The position numbers were made by a program, and so were the translations under genes. Under the pieces are notes generated by a model that had not been told where the DNA came from, ran no database searches, and was given only the letters and a program-made list of their open reading frames with translations. Source: Apium graveolens (Eukaryota > Streptophyta > Magnoliopsida > Apiales > Apiaceae). From it: DNA of 64,000 bases. The DNA is taken from positions 43,388,192 to 43,452,191 of the forward strand of contig NC_133657.1 in assembly GCF_009905375.1 (NCBI RefSeq), read 5' to 3'. Below, piece after piece: positions 59,715 through 64,000 of this stretch. Positions within the stretch are counted from its first letter, which is position 1, and each line of letters begins with the position of its first letter.

Positions 59715-61084
59715 TGATGAGTGGATTTTATATCTACTTAGAACGCTTCATTTCAGGCTTAAGTTGGTGTTTTGGACTCAAGTTGTTGGTATTTTTGATG
59801 TGTTTTTGCGTTATTGCATTTCAGGCATCAGTTGAATGAAGAAAGGAGTTTTTCAATGAATTATGCTGAAAAGAGATCAGAATTGGAAGCATCGGACTTT
59901 CTCAAGTTGTAGATAATCTCGTTAGTTTCGCGTGGGAAGTTGAATCGCCTAATTCTGACGAGCAGAACTTAAGATACGGCCAAAATAAGAAATGTCAGAA
60001 TTTTTCCAGAATGTCAGCGCGGCCGCGCAGCCGCGCCCGGTTTCTGCCCCAGAATCCTGATTTTAGTCCAAATTGAAGATTTTGAGAGTCTTGGTCATCC
60101 TGGAGCCTATATATACCCATAAAAAGACGTTTTCAACAAGAAGGAGGCCTGAGAGAGCAATAAGAAGACCTAGAGAGCACGAGAAGGCTACGGACAAGAA
60201 GATTCTTGTTTTCTTCAATATAGTTAATATTTGGATGCTTGTTTTTTATTTGTCTTCTAACCCTAGCACTCTTATATTGTTCATTATCATGCTTTCATTG
60301 GAACCCATGGTGAAAATGAGTTCAGTTATGAACTAATTGTTATCATGGGGTTCTAACGGATTTACTTATGGATTTCTATAGTTAATTTGTTTCAATATCT
60401 TGGTGTGTGGTGATTGATTGATATCCTAGTATTGGTTGTGCTTATTCATCTTATGTGCGTAGCTAACATATAATATAGCATGTTAATATCTATTAAAGCG
60501 ATAGTGAATATAGAGATTTAGAACTTGCCATGCGAGCATAGGTTCATGTATTTGTTATGCATGATTCGTAGGTAATTTTAACCATCTTACTTGCCCTATG
60601 TAATCACAATAGATAACTTGTTCATTAAACCTTTATGTTGTCAATTTCTATAGACATATAGGGTCTCAACATAATTGGTATCTATTCAGCTTTTATCTCT
60701 TTTGTGGATGTCTGATAGTAAGGTAGTCGTACAAAGAAAGTTGGCGTTTACTAGTTTCGTGTTATCTGATTAGTTATCATCACCATTGCATGCTAAGACT
60801 AAGAACAATGACTTTGAATGAAGTATTTAATGAAGTTAGAATCCCATGTTTGTCTCATATAAGTAATTCAACCTGAATTCTCTGAGTTAATGCTATTTAG
60901 TATAATCTCTTAGTTTAATCAAAACCCAATTTGTTATTTGTCTTAGCATTGAGCGATAACCATACATTGTTGCATAGGTGCATAAATTGAACTTAACCTA
61001 AACGAGTCTCTGTGGGAACGAATCTGATTTATTTTGCGAACGCGTATACTTGCATGAATTTTAGTGCGTGTTTCCACCCTACCA
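59715..61084 (+). mobile_element. Probable solo LTR (gypsy, OTA-like)
   Basis: TGATGAGTGGATTTTATATC...TTTCCACCCTACCA has TG...CA ends and is 1370 bp long. It is flanked by ATATA on both sides (59710-59714 and 61085-61089), though this duplication sits in AT-rich DNA. The phrase GTCTCTGTGGGAACGAATCTG near the right end resembles the 3' end of LTRs from the plant OTA (Ogre/TAT/Athila) gypsy group; I am not certain. No internal region or partner LTR is present. An 87-codon frame at 60073-60336 overlaps a TATATATA stretch near 60108 and is unlikely to be a gene. Confidence 0.6.
60017..60028 (+). repeat. 12-bp GC palindrome in solo LTR
   Basis: GCGCGGCCGCGC is a perfect palindrome followed by GCCGCGCCCGG, in otherwise AT-rich DNA. 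Confidence 0.9.
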
Positions 61085-62005
61085 ATATATAGGAGTATGT
61101 TCAAAAGAGAACCGTCCTTAGCGAGAGAACTAGAGAACCCTACGTATTACTGTTGATTGAAAATGGAAAAATACATGCACATATACGTATTCATAGAAAA
61201 ATGTTTTCATTTATTAGAATATTTAATTAACAATATTTACTCTCAACTTTACATTTTCCCTGTTAATGTTATCAATTAATTTACATTTATTGATTCTCTT
61301 TAATCTTAATTAAATAGTACAATATTTACATTTCGAAAAAAATTGAATTTCCTGGTTCAAGCCTTTATTAATTTAGTGATTTCCATTTTTATTAATATTC
61401 TTAATATAATTTGAATTACATGGTTCAAGCCTTTATTAATTTCATTATGTAACCTAATTTATGTTTAAAACCTTTGCATTCTATTTAAATATTTATAAAA
61501 TCTGTACATTTTTTTCTTTAAAATAATTTAGATCCACAATATCTAAAATTTGGATTGAAATTTATTCAAATTCTTAAAAAAGAAATTTTTGTTTAAAGTT
61601 TGCTAAAAAAACACATTACAACAGTTAAATTTGATCATGTTACTTCAATAGATATCACGTGTTCTGTGATTTACCTGGTAGACAATTTGTCTATCTATCA
61701 TTTTCTTCGTAACTAAACTAATGTAGTTAGAACCGCGACTTGTGAATAAATTTGGAGAGTGGTCTTTTTAAATATGAAAAGGTATGGTGAAATTTTTATA
61801 TTTGTCATATTTTAAGTATTTTATTAAGTAAAAAGTATCATAAAATATTATGTGCACAATTTAAAATATGTAATCTTACACTTCAATAAGTTTTTCATCT
61901 CATCTTAAAAGGTGAATAAAAAAAGTGTAATTATATATAGGTGATGACTTAAGTGAATCTTTAATTCTTCTTTATTATTATTAATGATAATGATTTTTAA
62001 GAATA
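61085..62005 (+). other. AT-rich flank without genes
   Basis: There is no coding frame of note. A short direct duplication of about 23 bp (TGGTTCAAGCCTTTATTAAT) lies near 61353 and 61423. Otherwise this is low-complexity AT-rich DNA between the solo LTR and the second SIRE LTR. Confidence 0.6.
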
Positions 62006-62218
62006 TGTTAGTCCCTAACAATGCATCAAGAATTACAGAAGGGGGATTGAATATAATTCTAGAAAACTTTTTCTGAATTACAAAATGTTCTAACTCAAAC
62101 TATATATATAAGTGTTTTGATTTGCAAGGTGCGGAATCACAAGTTAAATGAATCAAAAACACAAAGTAATAAATACACAAGTCTTTAAAACTTTCTGGTG
62201 GATTTGAAAGTATCCACC

Positions 62219-62260
<42 letters not shown>
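62219..62260 (+). repeat. (AT)n microsatellite
   Basis: About 21 uninterrupted AT dinucleotides inside the second SIRE LTR. Likely hypervariable in length. Confidence 0.97.
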
Positions 62261-62263
<3 letters not shown>

Positions 62264-62648
62264 GTAAGGATTCTGTGAAGTACAAATTGTCTCACAGCTG
62301 CTTTACAAGTGAACAAACAAACTACAGAGAAATTCTTAATAGTTACAACTTTATCTATTTTTCTTCTAAAAGTGTTTGCTTAGTTAAATTTGTTTTCACT
62401 AGCTACACTTGGTTTATATATCATCAAGTTTACATGGTAATAAGACAGGATAATAAAACAAAACTATCAAGTCAAACTCCGTGCTACTTCACTACTCAAT
62501 TCCAGCATCTTTGAAAATCTTTTTAACTTTCATGGAAATGGTAATGCTTCTTTGTTCTTCATTTCCTGTTAAACAGGCTCCCACATTCTTTTTCTAAATA
62601 CCCAACGCATGTGACTGTCTTGTCACTGTCAACAGATATTTGAATTAA

Positions 62649-62989
62649 ACATTCGTCGGGTACATGCTTGTCATCCGTCGGGTAGCTTTGTTGGTCATCC
62701 GTCGGGTTGCTTTGTTGATCATCCGTCGGGTAGCTATTTGACACTTGACTTCATTTCACTTATGCAAAATTATAAGACATCTCATATTTATAATTAATCA
62801 GCCTATTCTGCATATCTGATAATAGTCAAAATGACTCATATGCTAGTTCAGGATCTATACAAAGTTATTCACAGAAATGTGTTACAATACTTATTGTTAC
62901 ATAAGCTACTCACTCGATGGATGTCAAATCGTCATCCGTCGGGACTATATTGAGTCATCCGTCGGGACTATATTTGATCATCTGTCGAG
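62649..62989 (-). repeat. TCATCCGTCGGG motif array in second SIRE LTR
   Basis: Copies lie at 62649 (one change), 62671, 62695, 62719, then 62932, 62955 and 62978 (two changes), plus a degenerate reverse copy near 62912. Start-to-start spacings are 22, 24, 24 and 23, 23. The array sits in U3 of the - strand element. A - strand frame at 62559-62744 reads PTDDQQS repeats only because of this array. Confidence 0.92.
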
Positions 62990-63067
62990 TGCTATATTTT
63001 TCACTAAGTTAAATCTACTAATGTGTTTTGTTAATGTAATCATCAAGTTCAGAACATATTCCCAACA

Positions 63068-63081
63068 ATCTCCCCCAATTT
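63068..63081 (-). other. Polypurine tract of second SIRE element
   Basis: On the - strand it reads AAATTGGGGGAGAT, directly before the LTR start. Confidence 0.85.
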
Positions 63082-63289
63082 ATGCCTACTATAATTGTAG
63101 CCATAAATTAAGAGAAACTTGATGATAACAAATCACCCTAAAAATACAAATTTAAAAGGTAGTAGATTAAACTAAAAAGTGCTGCATTATTTACTGAAAA
63201 TTGACAAGATAAAGTGTACAAAGATTTGCTCACAATCATTTTCAAGGTGCTCCTGTAGTCTGAGCAGATAATTCTATCTCCTTGATTGT

Positions 63290-64000
63290 CTGGATTTCTT
63301 CCCAAGACTTCTGTTGTTTTCTTCTATCTGATTTTAGAGCTGTCTGTGGAATTAAAGTTCATCAGCTTCTGAGAGATCTAGCATTCCTTGCATTTCCAGT
63401 AGAGTCTCATTGCTAGAGATGCTCAACTGGTCCTCTAGTCTGAAGAATCTTTTAACTCCCTTATCATCCATGAATTCCATCAGCCAGTAAGGCCTTAGAC
63501 ATACTCTACTCCCTGTGTAAGGAATAGCTAAAGTCTTTGGGAGTGCATCTTTGCCTCTAATACTCCTCAGTTTTTAATCTTCTTTAGAACTAGTCTTCTT
63601 GCTGTCACATTGAATCCAAAGTTCTTCTTCAAGGATGAATAAAATTTTATCAGTACAGATTGGCTTTCTTGAAGAATCCTGTGAAGTGGCCATTCATCTC
63701 TTTTCCTCCCTTGTACTTGAATACTAGCCTTTCAGGTAGATTCCTGTAATCATCAATACTTCTCACTTCTACCAGTTCATCCAGATAGAGGTTTAGATCA
63801 GAGAATTCCTTGATGTCACAGATGTACATGATATCTCCTTTATTGACCTTGGTTTGATCTTTGGTTAGGGACTTGGATCTGAGAGTTGAGGGCTTCACTT
63901 TCTTGATTGCTCTAAACTTTGTTTTCTTTGGCTTCTTGAATAGAGGAATGTTTAACACAGGAATTGGTAGACTATCCCAGCCTATTGGTTCATCCTTTAG
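63290..64000 (-). pseudogene. C-terminal part of the extra ORF of the second SIRE element
   Basis: The - strand frame is open from the window edge (KDEPIGWDSLPIPVLNIPLF) through KKPKKTKFRAIKKV and YICDIKEFSDLNLYLDELVE to ERLVFKYKGGKE. A one-base shift near 63690 breaks it; the other frame continues WPLHRILQESQSVLIKFYSS and LKKNFGFNVTARRLVLKKI to a stop at 63567-63569. Beyond that only fragments remain before the polypurine tract. The motifs match the C-terminal region of the protein encoded downstream of pol in plant SIRE elements, and the position just before the LTR agrees. The N-terminal part and pol would lie beyond 64000. Confidence 0.7.

Larger units (their letters stand above)
62006..63067 (-). 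mobile_element. 3' LTR of a second SIRE-type element, inverted
   Basis: On the - strand it starts TGTTGGGAATATG right after a polypurine tract (63068-63081) and ends CTAACA at 62006, about 1062 bp. The left end is inferred from TG/CA rules and the CCCCCTTCT block near 62040-62046 that resembles the CACCCCCTCT end block of the other SIRE LTR. It contains the CATCCGTCGGG array and a (TA)n microsatellite. Confidence 0.65.

Noticed and set aside
62559..62744. Apparent PTDDQQS repeat peptide on the - strand
   Set aside because: It is a by-product of the 24-bp spaced DNA motif array in an LTR; 24 is a multiple of 3, which keeps the frame open.
63650..63958. A host gene on the - strand at the right edge
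   Set aside because: The peptide matches the extra protein of plant SIRE elements, and a polypurine tract and LTR follow directly downstream.
1..64000. CRISPR arrays, tRNA or rRNA genes
   Set aside because: None found. The regularly spaced repeats are within LTRs and have no leader or Cas context, and the genome is that of a plant.

Overview
This window looks like a gene-poor, repeat-rich stretch of a large plant nuclear genome. The evidence is wall-to-wall LTR retrotransposons of plant lineages (Ty1/copia of Angela/TAR-like and SIRE type; Ty3/gypsy chromovirus type), primer-binding sites matching plant initiator tRNA-Met, and AT-rich LTRs with plant-style TATA boxes. A eudicot is most likely; I cannot name the species from the sequence. 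I see no host protein gene, no tRNA or rRNA gene and no CRISPR array. Most open reading frames are pieces of transposon polyproteins or chance frames inside LTRs.

Most of the window is one nest of elements. The outermost traceable layer is a SIRE-type copia element on the + strand (about 6604-58680). What remains of it is a reverse transcriptase/RNase H fragment (6607-7957), a long extra ORF downstream of pol that is broken into three blocks (8813-10435, 40848-41803, 54763-56817), and a 3' LTR (56944-58680). Two elements split the extra ORF: a - strand copia element (10436-40847) and a - strand gypsy element with intact ends (41804-54757, target duplication CCTTC). The - strand copia is itself split in its integrase by a + strand gypsy chromovirus relic (14406-36061, target duplication GTACG). 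That gypsy is split in its integrase by a nearly intact + strand copia element (22964-31785, target duplication CCTTA). The two LTRs of this innermost element differ at only 4 of 1531 positions, and its polyprotein is broken by a single nonsense codon.

Left of the SIRE fragment (1-6603) are the tail and 3' LTR of one gypsy element (+) joined directly to a truncated LTR of another gypsy family in the opposite orientation. Right of the nest (58681-64000) are a degraded DUF4283-type relic, an AT-rich stretch, a probable solo LTR (59715-61084, possible duplication ATATA), and the 3' LTR plus the C-terminal part of the extra ORF of a second SIRE-type element on the - strand (62006-64000 and beyond).

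The most interesting signals are regulatory or RNA-level. Three unrelated LTR families carry arrays of short motifs in their U3 regions. The SIRE extra ORF has a TATA box preceded by the same kind of motif array that sits in its LTR. The innermost copia has paired hairpins in its RNA leader, and the related copy shows a compensatory base-pair change in the enclosing stem. Both gypsy elements have LTR pairs only about 3-4% diverged (counted by eye on samples) but no intact gag or pol, which suggests they moved as non-autonomous copies.
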